A DNA stretch of 64,000 nucleotides from Phyllobacterium chamaecytisi (GCF_020164455.1 NZ_JAIQWW010000017.1:97017-161016), one strand, 5' to 3'. Shown: positions 44,074 to 55,738, numbered from the stretch's first letter. Notes: generated from the sequence alone by a model not told the origin. Made by a program: numbers and translations.

Positions 44074-44858
44074 CAAAGAGCATCCACAAGATCAGGGCTG
44101 GCACGCCGGAAAACGACGAACGATAAGGCTACGGCTATCGCGCCAAAGAAAACGGCAGGCCACAGACCTACCCATGATGGCCCTTGATTGAGAAGCAGCG
44201 CGTCCTGATAGAGACCCACCAGCGGAGTCATCGGATTGAGTTCGATAAATGGAAGGAACTTCGGGGGGATAACCGATTTCAGATAGACAATCGGCGTAAA
44301 CCAGAACCACAACTGCATGAAAACACTCATGAACTGCGCGATGTCGCGCGCAAACACATTGAGAACGCCCAGGAAGACACCAATGCCGAAAGCAAGTATC
44401 GAAATAATCGCCATACCCGGGATCAGGTAAAACCAGGCGAGACCCGGAAAATGTCCAAAAAACATGAAGATGACCAGAATGGCCGCCAGCAGAAGAACGT
44501 GATTGATCAACGCGCTTCCCAAAACAATAACCGGCAGGCACAACCGGGGAAACGAGATCTTTTTCATCGCAGAACCCTGTTCGATGAAAATATTCAGACT
44601 GCGGTTCAAAATTTCGCTGAAGAGCCCCCACGCCGCCATTCCTGACAGGAGGTAAATTGGATAGGCCGCCTGGTTGTCGATATTGGGCATGCGCGCCCGC
44701 ATTACTTCTGCAAGGACGATGGAAAATATGAGTGACTGCGCGAGCGGATGCAGAATGAACCAGAACGCACCCAAGCGCGATCTGGCAAAACGGCCACGAA
44801 GATCCCCACGAATTGAGGCCAGGATAAAATGGCGATAGCGCCATACGCTTTGCAGCAT
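44073..44858 (-). CDS. wzm: O-antigen ABC exporter permease
   Basis: A 261-residue ABC-2 type permease with six helices and the N-terminal amphipathic DLRGRFARSRLGAFWFILHPL block of Wzm/KpsM proteins. TAGGAGG precedes the ATG. It forms the export pore with Wzt. It is 63 bp downstream of the gmd stop. Confidence 0.93.
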   Translation of the reverse strand: MLQSVWRYRHFILASIRGDLRGRFARSRLGAFWFILHPLAQSLIFSIVLAEVMRARMPNIDNQAAYPIYLLSGMAAWGLFSEILNRSLNIFIEQGSAMKKISFPRLCLPVIVLGSALINHVLLLAAILVIFMFFGHFPGLAWFYLIPGMAIISILAFGIGVFLGVLNVFARDIAQFMSVFMQLWFWFTPIVYLKSVIPPKFLPFIELNPMTPLVGLYQDALLLNQGPSWVGLWPAVFFGAIAVALSFVVFRRASPDLVDAL

Positions 44859-44918
44859 ATCAATTGCCTCCTACGGCGCTGTAGTTGGCCGCGGCCAATT
44901 GCACGCATGCACGACGTT

Positions 44919-45911
<993 letters not shown>

Positions 45912-45977
45912 TTGCAATCACGTCAGCGAATTGTTTCGTCCGCCGCCAGTGAATCAAATATATTGTCTATTCCAGGA

Positions 45978-47396
45978 TTATTGCCGTCCGTATACATCTT
46001 CAAACCGGATGATGTCATCCTCGCCGAGATAATCCCCGCTTTGTACCTCGATCATCACAAGACGCATGATTCCGGGATTTTCAAGGCGATGTTTATGGCC
46101 GCAAGGAATATAAGTCGATTCATTCGTGGCAAGGATCAGCTCTTGGTCGCCGTTGACGACTTTCGCTGTTCCGCTGACAACCACCCAATGCTCCGATCTG
46201 TGATGATGCATCTGAAGGCTCAGGCTAGCACCGGGTTTGACTTCAATGCGCTTGATCTTGAACCGCTGACCCTCTTCAAGGGTTGTATAGGTGCCCCACG
46301 GGCGATGAACCGTTCGATGCAGACTATGCGCCTCATGGCCGTTCGCCTTTAACTGGGCAAACAGTTGCTTCACGTTTTGTGTATGATCCTTATGTGCAAC
46401 CAAAACAGCATCTGCGGAATCGACGATCACCAGATCTTGGACCCCGACGGTGCCGACTAGCCTGTCGCCGCTGCTCTGGATAAAGCAATTTTCGGTCGCA
46501 ATGAGAACGGTGTCGCCATTGATCCGGTTTCCGGACTCGTCCGGCTCGATCAGTTCGGAAATTGCGTTCCAGGAACCGATGTCCGTCCAGCCGATATCGC
46601 AGCCAACCATGGCGACATTTTCGGCTTTTTCGAGAACCGCATAGTCGATGGAATTTTTGGGAACCTGCGCGAACAGATCGCGATCGAGGGCCACCTGTGT
46701 TCCACTTGCTGCGCTGGATTGGTGCGCTGCGAGCAGACTCTTGCGGCATTGATCGAGGATGTCGGGGCAATGTTGCTGCATCAATCCGATCATGGTTCCG
46801 GCTGAAAAGCAGAACATGCCTGAATTCCAGTAGAATTGTCCCGATGCGACATATTCCTTTGCCCGCGCGAGGTCGGGTTTTTCGACAAAGCGGACGACAT
46901 TTTGTCCATCTGCTTCGATATAACCGTAGCCAGTCTCGGGAAACTCAGGATTGATCCCGAACGTCACAAGACGCCCACTCGATGCGAGGTCAATTGCCCT
47001 TACGGCGGCGGCACGAAAAGCGTCGAGATCTCTGATCATGTGGTCGGCGGGGAAAAGGATGATAATCGCATCGTCGCCGTAGGCCTGCTGAACATGCAGC
47101 GCGGCGATGGCGGTGGCAGCTGCGGTGTCGCGCCCCATCGGCTCGAGCAGGTAGGTGCATGCAATGTCTGAATCGTTAATTTCCCGGTACTCGTCCTCAG
47201 TCTTGAAAAAGAGTTCGCGATTCGTAATGGTGAGGATCTGCTCTACGTCCGGTAGCAAAGCCGCCCGCAGGAAGGCATGCTGAAGCAGGCTCTTGCCATC
47301 GCCTAGCTTAATGAAAGGCTTCGGATGGGCCTCGCGCGACACTGGCCACAACCGTGCCCCTGCGCCACCACTCATTATGGTTGGAATGATCTTCAT
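45978..47396 (-). CDS. manC: mannose-1-phosphate guanylyltransferase/mannose-6-phosphate isomerase
   Basis: A 472-residue bifunctional enzyme. GGAGARLWPVSREAHPKPF at residues 10-28 is the nucleotidyl-transferase motif, FVEKPD the sugar-binding site, and the C-terminal cupin (MHHHRSEHWVVVSGTAKVV) is the phosphomannose isomerase part with its metal His. It makes GDP-mannose, the substrate of gmd. Ends EDVYGRQ. GGAGTAG precedes the ATG. A truncated copy of its 3' end lies at 51788-51932. Confidence 0.95.
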   Translation of the reverse strand: MKIIPTIMSGGAGARLWPVSREAHPKPFIKLGDGKSLLQHAFLRAALLPDVEQILTITNRELFFKTEDEYREINDSDIACTYLLEPMGRDTAAATAIAALHVQQAYGDDAIIILFPADHMIRDLDAFRAAAVRAIDLASSGRLVTFGINPEFPETGYGYIEADGQNVVRFVEKPDLARAKEYVASGQFYWNSGMFCFSAGTMIGLMQQHCPDILDQCRKSLLAAHQSSAASGTQVALDRDLFAQVPKNSIDYAVLEKAENVAMVGCDIGWTDIGSWNAISELIEPDESGNRINGDTVLIATENCFIQSSGDRLVGTVGVQDLVIVDSADAVLVAHKDHTQNVKQLFAQLKANGHEAHSLHRTVHRPWGTYTTLEEGQRFKIKRIEVKPGASLSLQMHHHRSEHWVVVSGTAKVVNGDQELILATNESTYIPCGHKHRLENPGIMRLVMIEVQSGDYLGEDDIIRFEDVYGRQ

Positions 47397-47907
47397 GTAG
47401 TCTACTCCGGGATACTTCCGCGCGTTTCCAGTTACTCCGGCTCGGCATTGTCGGAGGCGCGCTTACAATCACAAGATGGCCGTTTGGGGTAGCAAACTAA
47501 ACTGGAAAGAATTTTGGGGTCATCTTTCCGGCACCCGTCATTTGGACAATAAATTTAAGTCGGTGCTGCATGCGGGGAATCTTACTTCTGATTGGCATAT
47601 AGCGAGACCTCTGATTATTAATGGTTGAAACTCCATAAGAGGTTCGCCTGTGACCACAATTTTCGATGTCGCCCGTCTATTCGTTTTGAAAGCCCTTGAC
47701 AACCACTGAGACCTAAAAGCCTGGAAAAGAGCGCGCTCGCTCGTTCTTTTCTCGCGATTGCATGGCCCATTCTGCTGCCATTTCGGCGCCGGCGATCCCA
47801 AGGATTGTCCAAAAGGCGAGGAGTATCAGCCGATATGATGGGGCGGGTGATAATGGACTCGATGGTTGCGTTGTGGTCTCCTATATCGCCAATCATAGGA
47901 GTCATTT
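47397..47907. other. 511-bp intergenic region upstream of manC
   Basis: Divergent between manC (minus) and the 47908 small gene (plus). Promoters of both must lie here. No repeat or attachment site was seen. One open frame without a start on the minus strand (47713-47880) is discussed among the rejected items. GC content looks lower than in most of the window. Confidence 0.5.
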
Positions 47908-48087
47908 ATGACAGACACGATTGAAGTTGAACCCAACCAATCCTTGAAAATCGAGCGGAAAAAAAGCTACCGCGCGGTCAGGGCGGCGAAGCGCGAAAAT
48001 GTCAGCCAACCGGATCAAATCAATTATGATATGGCACCGTTGGAAGGCCCGGTTATTTATTTGAAGCATATCGTAAGCGATCGTTAA
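47908..48087 (+). CDS. 59-residue hypothetical protein
   Basis: An ATG frame of 59 codons and TAA, with a clear AGGAG site eight bases upstream. The product starts MTDTIEVEPNQSLKIERKKS, is basic in the middle (SYRAVRAAKRE) and ends YLKHIVSDR. It lies in front of the 48374 glycosyltransferase on the same strand. No known family. Confidence 0.5.
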   Translation: MTDTIEVEPNQSLKIERKKSYRAVRAAKRENVSQPDQINYDMAPLEGPVIYLKHIVSDR

Positions 48088-48373
48088 TCCGGACGTTTGT
48101 ACAAAGGCAACCGATGGCTTTCAAAGCTCAGCCTTCTGTGTGGTTCACTTCGGTTGCGAGTGCTCTTGCAAAGCGCCTATTTCGCATTTCATAGTTAGAC
48201 GGACATCGCTCGCAATCAGTCCCATGCTTGGGGAGCCAGATCCGGTTGAAGCAGATCAGCCCTGCTACCCCTACCTCACCAGACTTGACATAGACGGTAA
48301 CTCCGTTGATCACCTAACGGACGTTGCGTTTGTCGGACGCGATAGGTTTAAGGGCAGGGGGCCGGGTTCCCAT

Positions 48374-49693
48374 ATGAACGAAGGCGGCGACAGAGACAGC
48401 GTCTCGGCGGTTAGAAACTGGAGTGCCAGGATCGCCGCCTTCCCGGGTTTTCGCGATGCGGTTCGTCCCAGCTGGGATTCGACGTTCTCCCGCCTACGAC
48501 CACGATTAGCCAAAATCAGACAGAAAATATTACAAGCATTCAAGAAATATGTACTTCGACCATTGAAACCCTTTCCAAAGCGAAAAGGTGTCTTGTTCAT
48601 TGGATATGTGGAAGCCGGGTTAGGTCTGGCGGAATCGTTGCGTGGGTTAGTGTCAGCTGTGGCTCAACGGCGGATGGATTTTGGTATCTACCCTTATCGC
48701 GTGGGAGTCGAATCCCGCATCACTGGCGAGTTTATGCCGGAACGATACGATCGCGACCATCGCTACGACATTAGCGTGACCGAAGTCACTGTCGATCAAC
48801 TGGCGACGGTATTTGCATACATAGATCCGCGGTTGACCACTGGCAGCTACCGCATATTGCGAACCTATTGGGAACTTCCGCAAGCTCCTAAAGAATGGGC
48901 GCCTCTGTTGAGCCAGATCAACGAAATGTGGGTACCCAATCAATTTGTTCACGATGCGTTCAAAGGTATTTTCTCTGGCCCAATCACCATCATTCCTCCC
49001 TGCGTCGTTGTCAAAGACGCCGATTACCCTGATCGTGAGTCATTGGGAATGGACGAGAAGCGCTTCTATTTCCTGTTTTCATTCGACTACTTTTCGTCCC
49101 CGCACCGCAAAAATCCACTGGGCGTCCTTGAAGCATTTCAAAAGGCATTTCCCGATCGGGATGACAACGTCGGATTGATAATTAAATCGACGGGCGCCGA
49201 AACGCATCACCCTGATATCAAGGAGAAAATCCGTCTTGCTGTCGAAGTCGATCCAAGGATCAGGGTGATAGACACGACGATGTCGAGACGAGAAGTGCTC
49301 GGTTTGATCCGCGCTTGTGACTGCTATGTGTCCCTCCATCGTGCCGAGGGCTTTGGGCTTGGCATGGTCGAAGCGATGACATTTGGAAACGTGGTAGTAG
49401 GCACCGACTTTTCCGGCAGCAAAGACTTCCTCTCTGAGGCAACTGGCTTTCCGATTGCCTATGACATGAGACCGGTCGAGCCTCATGAATATATATGGTC
49501 TGAAAATCAATTTTGGGCCGAGCCCCGAATGGAGTCCGCCGTTGAGGCATTCAAGCTCGTATTCGGTGATCGAGAGCTCCGTGAACGCAAGGCCGCAGCT
49601 GGGAAGATCCTGGTAGACGAAAAATACAGCAAAGTATCGGTAGGAGCGGCAGTTGAAAGCCGTATCCGCGAGATCACTCGTTCACGCCAATGA
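48374..49693 (+). CDS. GT4-type glycosyltransferase
   Basis: A 439-residue protein. GT-B fold blocks are KGVLFIGYVEAGLGLAESLRG, LFSFDYFSSPHRKNPLGVLEAFQKAF and YVSLHRAEGFGLGMVEAMTFGN with its E-x7-E motif. It would add a sugar during chain assembly. The start is uncertain: the open frame reaches back to a GTG at 48140, but the first ~75 residues from there have no counterpart in the family and no ribosome-binding site. MNEGGDRDSV is a conservative choice. Confidence 0.85.
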   Translation: MNEGGDRDSVSAVRNWSARIAAFPGFRDAVRPSWDSTFSRLRPRLAKIRQKILQAFKKYVLRPLKPFPKRKGVLFIGYVEAGLGLAESLRGLVSAVAQRRMDFGIYPYRVGVESRITGEFMPERYDRDHRYDISVTEVTVDQLATVFAYIDPRLTTGSYRILRTYWELPQAPKEWAPLLSQINEMWVPNQFVHDAFKGIFSGPITIIPPCVVVKDADYPDRESLGMDEKRFYFLFSFDYFSSPHRKNPLGVLEAFQKAFPDRDDNVGLIIKSTGAETHHPDIKEKIRLAVEVDPRIRVIDTTMSRREVLGLIRACDCYVSLHRAEGFGLGMVEAMTFGNVVVGTDFSGSKDFLSEATGFPIAYDMRPVEPHEYIWSENQFWAEPRMESAVEAFKLVFGDRELRERKAAAGKILVDEKYSKVSVGAAVESRIREITRSRQ

Positions 49694-49701
49694 ACTGAAC
49701 T

Positions 49702-50700
49702 TCAACGAGCAGGGGAGGCTCGGATTGCGTGACGGCTCGCCGCATTCTCTTTCCAATACTCAAATACCTCGGTCAAGGTTTGTTCAAATGGGATTGTAGG
49801 TCGCCAGTTGAGTGTGTGGAGCGCTGCGGCCGCATCACCGGATGCGCTTTCAACTGCACTGGCGCGCAGTCGCTTTGGATCAAACTGGACGTCGATTTTC
49901 TGGCCGGATATATTAATCAACAGATCAAGAATGTCTTGTATTCGTCGTGTCTTCCCTGACGCAAGATTGAATACTTGTCCGTGACTGCCCGGAAAATCAA
50001 AAAGGGCTACGTCAGCATAAGCCCGAACCACATCACGCACATCTAGAAAATCTCTATACGCCGTCAGGTTGCCTACATTAATAATGGGTGACCTGAGGCC
50101 GGCAGAAATCTCCGCCAATTGCTTTGCAAATGCTGCAACAACATAAGCGTCAGTTTGGCCCGGTCCAGTGTGATTGAACGGCCGAAAACGAATGGTGTTC
50201 AGACCCTCGTGGGCAAGCTGCCCGATCAGTACATCGGCCGCTGCCTTGCTAGCCCCATATGCGTTCATGGGCTTGAGAACGGCGTTCTCGTCGATCGGCT
50301 TACCCATGGAATCGTTGAACGACTCTCCGTACGTTTCCGAGCTGCTTACAAAGATGAATCGCGCATCCGGCGCTGCCTCCATTGTTGCGTAAGCCATGTT
50401 CATGGTGCCGGTGACATTGATGTCCCAGGCTAGTCGTGGCGCTTTGTGCGCCTCGGTTGGTGCCGCTACAGCCGCTAAATGAATGATTGCGGTTGGTTGA
50501 CAATCGTCGACAAGTTTGACGAGCTGATCATATTTCCGCACATCCAAAGTGGGGAGCGAGGTCGTCCCGTGGCCGAAGGGAAATATGGTAATATCCAATT
50601 CGTGCTCGCGAGACTTCAGTTCCCGCTGAAGCCAAGATCCGACGAATCCGTTGGCACCGGTTATGAGGATACGATGTTCAAAGGACGTGTCTGATTTCAT
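49702..50700 (-). CDS. rmd: GDP-6-deoxy-D-mannose reductase (GDP-4-keto-6-deoxy-D-mannose reductase)
   Basis: A 332-residue NAD-dependent SDR with GANGFVGSWLQREL, SSSETYGESF and MNAYGASKAAADVL motifs (Ser, Tyr, Lys). Length and the block FRPFNHTGPGQTDAYVVAAFAKQ fit Rmd, which reduces the Gmd product to GDP-D-rhamnose, the donor for D-rhamnan O-antigens. It is just downstream of the second gmd copy on the same strand (28 bp gap), as in rhamnan clusters. GAGTGGA precedes the ATG. Confidence 0.87.
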   Translation of the reverse strand: MKSDTSFEHRILITGANGFVGSWLQRELKSREHELDITIFPFGHGTTSLPTLDVRKYDQLVKLVDDCQPTAIIHLAAVAAPTEAHKAPRLAWDINVTGTMNMAYATMEAAPDARFIFVSSSETYGESFNDSMGKPIDENAVLKPMNAYGASKAAADVLIGQLAHEGLNTIRFRPFNHTGPGQTDAYVVAAFAKQLAEISAGLRSPIINVGNLTAYRDFLDVRDVVRAYADVALFDFPGSHGQVFNLASGKTRRIQDILDLLINISGQKIDVQFDPKRLRASAVESASGDAAAALHTLNWRPTIPFEQTLTEVFEYWKENAASRHAIRASPAR

Positions 50701-50725
50701 TGTTCCACTCTTTTCGAGCTTGCTG

Positions 50726-51718
<993 letters not shown>

Positions 51719-51787
51719 ATAATTTCATGTCTGCGCCCGGCCTGTCCGTGGGCTGGACCAGAGCGTTCTGTCCTGTCGCTGAAATCT

Positions 51788-51932
51788 ATTGCCGCCCGGT
51801 ATACATCCTCAAACCGGATGATGTCATCCTCGCCGAGATAATCCCCGCTTTGTACCTCGATCATCACAAGACGCATGATTCCGGGATTTTCAAGGCGATG
51901 TTTATGGCCGCAAGGAATATAAGTCGATTCAT
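51788..51932 (-). pseudogene. truncated 3' fragment of manC
   Basis: About 145 bp matching the last ~45 codons of manC at 45980-46123 nearly base for base (…[21 protein letters not shown]…[19 protein letters not shown]). The frame then differs: copy 1 ends EDVYGRQ, while here an extra base shifts the frame and it reads on. There is no N-terminal part, so it is a remnant left by recombination or duplication. It ends where the plus-strand RgpF-type region begins. Confidence 0.9.
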
Positions 51933-52091
51933 GTGTTAGCTATTAGAGTGTCGCACGCGGTCGTCAATCCCCTTTGTAGTGCCTGGTGTTGGCTACTTCG
52001 GCTCGGCATCGAAGTCAGGAGAAGTGGTCCACTTGACTATCCTCGGGAAGCCGTTAAGTCCACCAGACAACATGTCTGCGCTGGAGTTCTT

Positions 52092-53189
52092 GTGATCCTT
52101 AAAGTCATCAGACGAATTGCTATGATTCCGTTGCGCCGGCTTGTCCGCTTTCTATATCACGACTTAAGGGTTCTAAAAGCTTGGTCAGAGCGTCGATGCC
52201 TATCAAGACCGCCCAAGATCGATCATCACGTTGGGGCGCAAGCGGAGCAGGGGGATGTCTACGCAGTTTACTTGATATGGCAGCCGAAAGCGTTTCCCTG
52301 GTACGTTACAAACGCTTTGTCGGCCTTCAACGCCTTGGGTATTAACGTCATTGCGGTGGTCAACCATCCGTTGAACGATGAACGGTTATCTGAGCTCAAG
52401 AAGCATTGCGCACACATCCTGATCAGGAATAACAACGGTTTTGATATTGGCGGTTACCGAGACGCCACGCTCTTCATTCGGGACAGGCTAAGGCCGCGTC
52501 GCGTCTGCTATTTAAATGATAGCGTCTATTACTTTAAAGAAGGTTTGCCAGACTTATTCAACAGGCTGGCAAATTCGACAGCTGATATTGCTGCCCCGTT
52601 CGAAAATCACGAATATACGTACCACATTCAGTCTTTCTGTATCAGTGTAAATCATCGGATTTTCTTCAGTGAAGAATTTCAGAATTTCTGGCAAAACTAC
52701 CTGCCGGTTAATTCCCGGCTTTGGACAATCAACAAAGGCGAAAAGGGTTTGACCGCCGCCATCGCCCCGATAGCCGAAAGCGTCGAAATATTCTATACGC
52801 CAGATCAGTTGCGGCCTCATTTGGACGCACTTTCGCGGGATCAATTGCAAAAGCTGAGCGGCTATCTTCCGCGGTTGGTGCGCGCGAAAGAGGCTGAACT
52901 GCAAAAATTGTCGAAGCCGGCGTTCGTGAAGGAAATGTGCCGGCGCATAGCGACCCGTTCTCAAATACATACGGGCGCATTTCTTTATCAACGCTTTATG
53001 GGTTGTCCTTTGATGAAGCGAGATTTGTATTACCGGCTGCAGTTCAGCCTGAATGAGATCGAAGAGCATCTCCATGAAGTCCGAACCGACGATCACTTTG
53101 AGGATATCTTGGTCGAGATGAAGCAAAAAGGTTCAGGTCGGGATTTGTCCTACTGGAATATGGTCAGATTCGCGGAAGGCCTCCTTTAG
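52092..53189 (+). CDS. RgpF-type rhamnan synthesis protein
   Basis: A 365-residue protein of the rhamnan synthesis F family, typical of polysaccharide gene clusters. DVYAVYLIWQPKAFPWYVTNAL, then RNNNGFDIGGYRDATLFI and YLNDSVYYFKEG are the family's conserved blocks. The GTG start follows TGGAG at seven bases; the open frame goes back to 51933, where it meets the manC fragment, so the gene's true 5' part could have been altered by the rearrangement. It should add or link rhamnose-type residues. Confidence 0.8.
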   Translation: MILKVIRRIAMIPLRRLVRFLYHDLRVLKAWSERRCLSRPPKIDHHVGAQAEQGDVYAVYLIWQPKAFPWYVTNALSAFNALGINVIAVVNHPLNDERLSELKKHCAHILIRNNNGFDIGGYRDATLFIRDRLRPRRVCYLNDSVYYFKEGLPDLFNRLANSTADIAAPFENHEYTYHIQSFCISVNHRIFFSEEFQNFWQNYLPVNSRLWTINKGEKGLTAAIAPIAESVEIFYTPDQLRPHLDALSRDQLQKLSGYLPRLVRAKEAELQKLSKPAFVKEMCRRIATRSQIHTGAFLYQRFMGCPLMKRDLYYRLQFSLNEIEEHLHEVRTDDHFEDILVEMKQKGSGRDLSYWNMVRFAEGLL

Positions 53190-53267
53190 TTGCAGCGACC
53201 ATTGTCGACATTGCAAAAACCGCCCGTCGTGTTCAAGCCGCGGCATAATCACAGAAGATGAAGCGCA

Positions 53268-53822
53268 ATGATTGAACCTTGGAAAGTTATGTCGAGCCGG
53301 GTTGAACTGGAAGATCGCTGGATCAAGGTCAGATCCGATAGCTGTCGCCGCAGCGACGGAGTCGTTATCGAACCGTACTACGTGCTGGAGTACCCGGATT
53401 GGGTCTGCGTTTTACCCATCACGTCACAAGGCGATGTTGTCCTGACAAAGGAATATAGGCACGGGGCCGGTTTAGTGGTCACGGGTCTACCCAGTGGCGT
53501 TGTCGACAAAACAGATATCACACCAATGAACACGGCCAAGCGCGAGCTTTTGGAGGAAACGGGTTATGCGAGGAGCCAGCACGTTATCGCGCTCGGTTCA
53601 CTCTATGCCAATTGGACCAATCAGGACAATATGATCCACTACTTCCTCGCACTTGATGCCAAACTCACCGGCCGGCCCAAGCTAGACGCCTCGGAGGAGA
53701 TCGATGTCGTACTTGCTCCGTGGGATGAGGTTCGTACGACACCGTTGCTTCGCTTGAGCCACCATATGGCCTGTGTTCATCTCGCGGAAAAACATTTCTC
53801 CGTGGCTCCTCAGAGGCCGTAG
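53268..53822 (+). CDS. NUDIX-fold hydrolase with an altered box
   Basis: A 184-residue protein with the NUDIX-type core: GLPSGVVDKTD and TAKRELLEETGY, in which REL-EE is intact while the usual first Glu is replaced (Asp or Ile, with one extra residue between). It also has VLPITSQGDVVLTKEYRHGAG, as in ADP-ribose/GDP-mannose pyrophosphatases. Reaction and substrate are uncertain; GDP-sugar hydrolysis is a reasonable guess in this locus. AGAAGATGAAG precedes the ATG. Confidence 0.82.
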   Translation: MIEPWKVMSSRVELEDRWIKVRSDSCRRSDGVVIEPYYVLEYPDWVCVLPITSQGDVVLTKEYRHGAGLVVTGLPSGVVDKTDITPMNTAKRELLEETGYARSQHVIALGSLYANWTNQDNMIHYFLALDAKLTGRPKLDASEEIDVVLAPWDEVRTTPLLRLSHHMACVHLAEKHFSVAPQRP

Positions 53823-53849
53823 TGTCGACACGTAGTGTGGTTTCTCATC

Positions 53850-54653
53850 TCAAGCAAAGACGGAAGGCCAAATTTCGGCCTTTTCTCTTGGAACGAGAAA
53901 AAAGTCCCAATAGGAACGATCACAGACGTACACCCACTCCTTGCGCGACTTTACAAGATTGCCGAATAAATCGGATATCCCATAACCATTCTCGTCGGCC
54001 CAATCATAGAGGCTTTCGGCAGTCAGTCCGTACAGGCTGTAGGTAGGACTGCCATACTCAACACTTATGATAGGGCGGGTGCGCGCAATAACCTCATGTC
54101 CTCCCTTCAGAGCCGAAATCTCGTGCCCTTCGGTGTCAATTTTGATGAAGTCGATCTTTGGGATACCCGTGAACTCGATATCGAGGGTGCTGATTTCAAC
54201 CTTTATAACTTTTGCGCCGCGATCTTCGCTCGTCGTTCGCTCCTTAAAACCCGACTCTCCGATTGATTTCGTCATATGCAGAAATTCACCCCATCCGGGT
54301 TCAGATGACAATGCCTTTAGGCGCAGATCGATGACCTTGCCATGACGTGAGTGAACAATAGCGACAAAATCGGGGACCGGTTCAAAACCCACAACGTAAC
54401 CGTTGGGACCCACGCATTCTTTCAATCTATCAAAATGCACCCCATGGTTGACGCCGATATCAATAGCGACGTCACCATCTTTCAGAAAACGGCAATAGCC
54501 ATCTGCCAAAATATCCTCGTATTGTGGAATAATGCCTGATTGATGAAGTCTGAGGCATTGGTCGGCTGTTTCGGTGGCAGATTTTCCGCTTATTTTTACA
54601 GGTTGCTGACCTGAAAGCCATCGGGCTAGGTAGTTTCTTGCTTGACGTATCAT
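53850..54653 (-). CDS. FkbM-family methyltransferase
   Basis: A 267-residue FkbM enzyme: DVAIDIGVNHGVHFDRLKEC (SAM loop), VVGFEPVPDFVAI, IDFIKIDTEGHEISALKGGHE. It should methylate a sugar of the polysaccharide. The start MIRQARNYLARW follows GGGGGA, a strong site; an open frame to 54869 overlaps the divergent gene and is discarded. It converges with the NUDIX gene, whose terminator hairpin lies within its last codons. Confidence 0.85.
   Translation of the reverse strand: MIRQARNYLARWLSGQQPVKISGKSATETADQCLRLHQSGIIPQYEDILADGYCRFLKDGDVAIDIGVNHGVHFDRLKECVGPNGYVVGFEPVPDFVAIVHSRHGKVIDLRLKALSSEPGWGEFLHMTKSIGESGFKERTTSEDRGAKVIKVEISTLDIEFTGIPKIDFIKIDTEGHEISALKGGHEVIARTRPIISVEYGSPTYSLYGLTAESLYDWADENGYGISDLFGNLVKSRKEWVYVCDRSYWDFFLVPREKAEIWPSVFA
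53864..53884 (+). terminator. hairpin terminator after the NUDIX gene
   Basis: AAGGCC and GGCCTT pair around AAATTTC, then TT. It lies 42 bp past the NUDIX stop within the 3' end of the FkbM gene and could work in both directions. Confidence 0.5.
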
Positions 54654-54851
54654 TGGGTCCCCCTCCAACGAAGATAATATCCCGTTGAGGATTATATTCA
54701 ACCTCCCGACTACCGTAGGTCGCAGTTGATTCATTCTTAAGTAGTTGCTGCAGCGGTGAGTAAAATGACGCTCATTCAGGAATGCCCCGTAAACCTGTTG
54801 ACGCGCCTCGATTCCTCGGTTGATAACCAAATCAGACACTTGGGGGAATGA

Positions 54852-55625
54852 ATGGATAAACTTGTGCACGCCAGAATGTTTTTGCAGCGGATCAAAAGGC
54901 GGTTGAAGCCTAGCAGACGGCCCTTGACCGGAAACATCCCAACCAGAATCAACATAGGTTGCGGCTACGATAAAAGGCCGGGATATCTGAATCTCGACAG
55001 TGATCCGGCTTGCAAACCTGATGTCCTAGTTCGGGATCATGATCTTTATTTTCTGCCGCGCGGACACTTTGATGAGGTCACAGCAAAAGACGTTTTAGAA
55101 CACATCCCACACGCCTTTATGATGAATGCGCTGTTCGATTGGGCATGGCTTCTGAAGCCTGGTGGCAAGCTATTTGTTCAAACATCGTGGATATACGGCA
55201 TCATCGACCTCATGCGCAAAGAAGGAACCTTCGAGTACATTCATAATTGGCGTGTTTGTCTCTTCGGCAATCAGGTCCACTCTGGAGATTTCCATCTCAA
55301 CGGGTTCACCGAGGAAACGTTGCGGGTCTATCTCGCCGCCGCCGGCCTGGCACATGACGGGTTTCAATTCCAAGATGGCTGGCTAATATCGACGTGGGCG
55401 AAGAAGGTTGAGGACTGGCAGTATCTTTACGACATGCCAGACTATAGGCAATTCCTTGCTGAGGCGTACGAGCTTTTCCTTGGCAAAACTCCGGACGAAA
55501 ATCTGTTCCGAATGTACCGGCGAACGCCTGCCGGATCAAAGGCGCGCTATCATCAATTACGGGCAATCGTTGGCAGTGATGAGCGGCTGTTTAAACTAGG
55601 CAATCAATTAGAAGCGGCAGGGTAG
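54852..55625 (+). CDS. class I SAM-dependent methyltransferase
   Basis: A 257-residue protein. RINIGCGYDKRPGYLNLDSDP is the SAM-binding motif and EVTAKDVLEHIPHAFMMNALFDWAWLLKPGGKL the typical Met-11 fold. A C-terminal segment (YRQFLAEAYELFLGKTPDENLFRMYRRTPAG) looks like a DUF4214 domain, found in secreted and glycan-related proteins. GGGGGAATG precedes the ATG. Probably acts on a sugar or lipid precursor. Confidence 0.82.
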   Translation: MDKLVHARMFLQRIKRRLKPSRRPLTGNIPTRINIGCGYDKRPGYLNLDSDPACKPDVLVRDHDLYFLPRGHFDEVTAKDVLEHIPHAFMMNALFDWAWLLKPGGKLFVQTSWIYGIIDLMRKEGTFEYIHNWRVCLFGNQVHSGDFHLNGFTEETLRVYLAAAGLAHDGFQFQDGWLISTWAKKVEDWQYLYDMPDYRQFLAEAYELFLGKTPDENLFRMYRRTPAGSKARYHQLRAIVGSDERLFKLGNQLEAAG

Positions 55626-55738
55626 CTGCAAACACACGATTTACCGCAAATGGGCCGTGCGTCGGCTATTAGCGGCGCGAACCTGTTTTGGCTCCCTCGA
55701 TAGCATCACGCGGACGTCAGCGCTGCATCATAGCTGGC

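Noticed and set aside
47713..47880. Minus-strand frame without a start, reading RLILLAFWTILGIAGAEMAA
   Set aside because: It looks like a membrane helix, but no start codon or ribosome-binding site exists and a stop lies in front, so it is chance or a decayed remnant.
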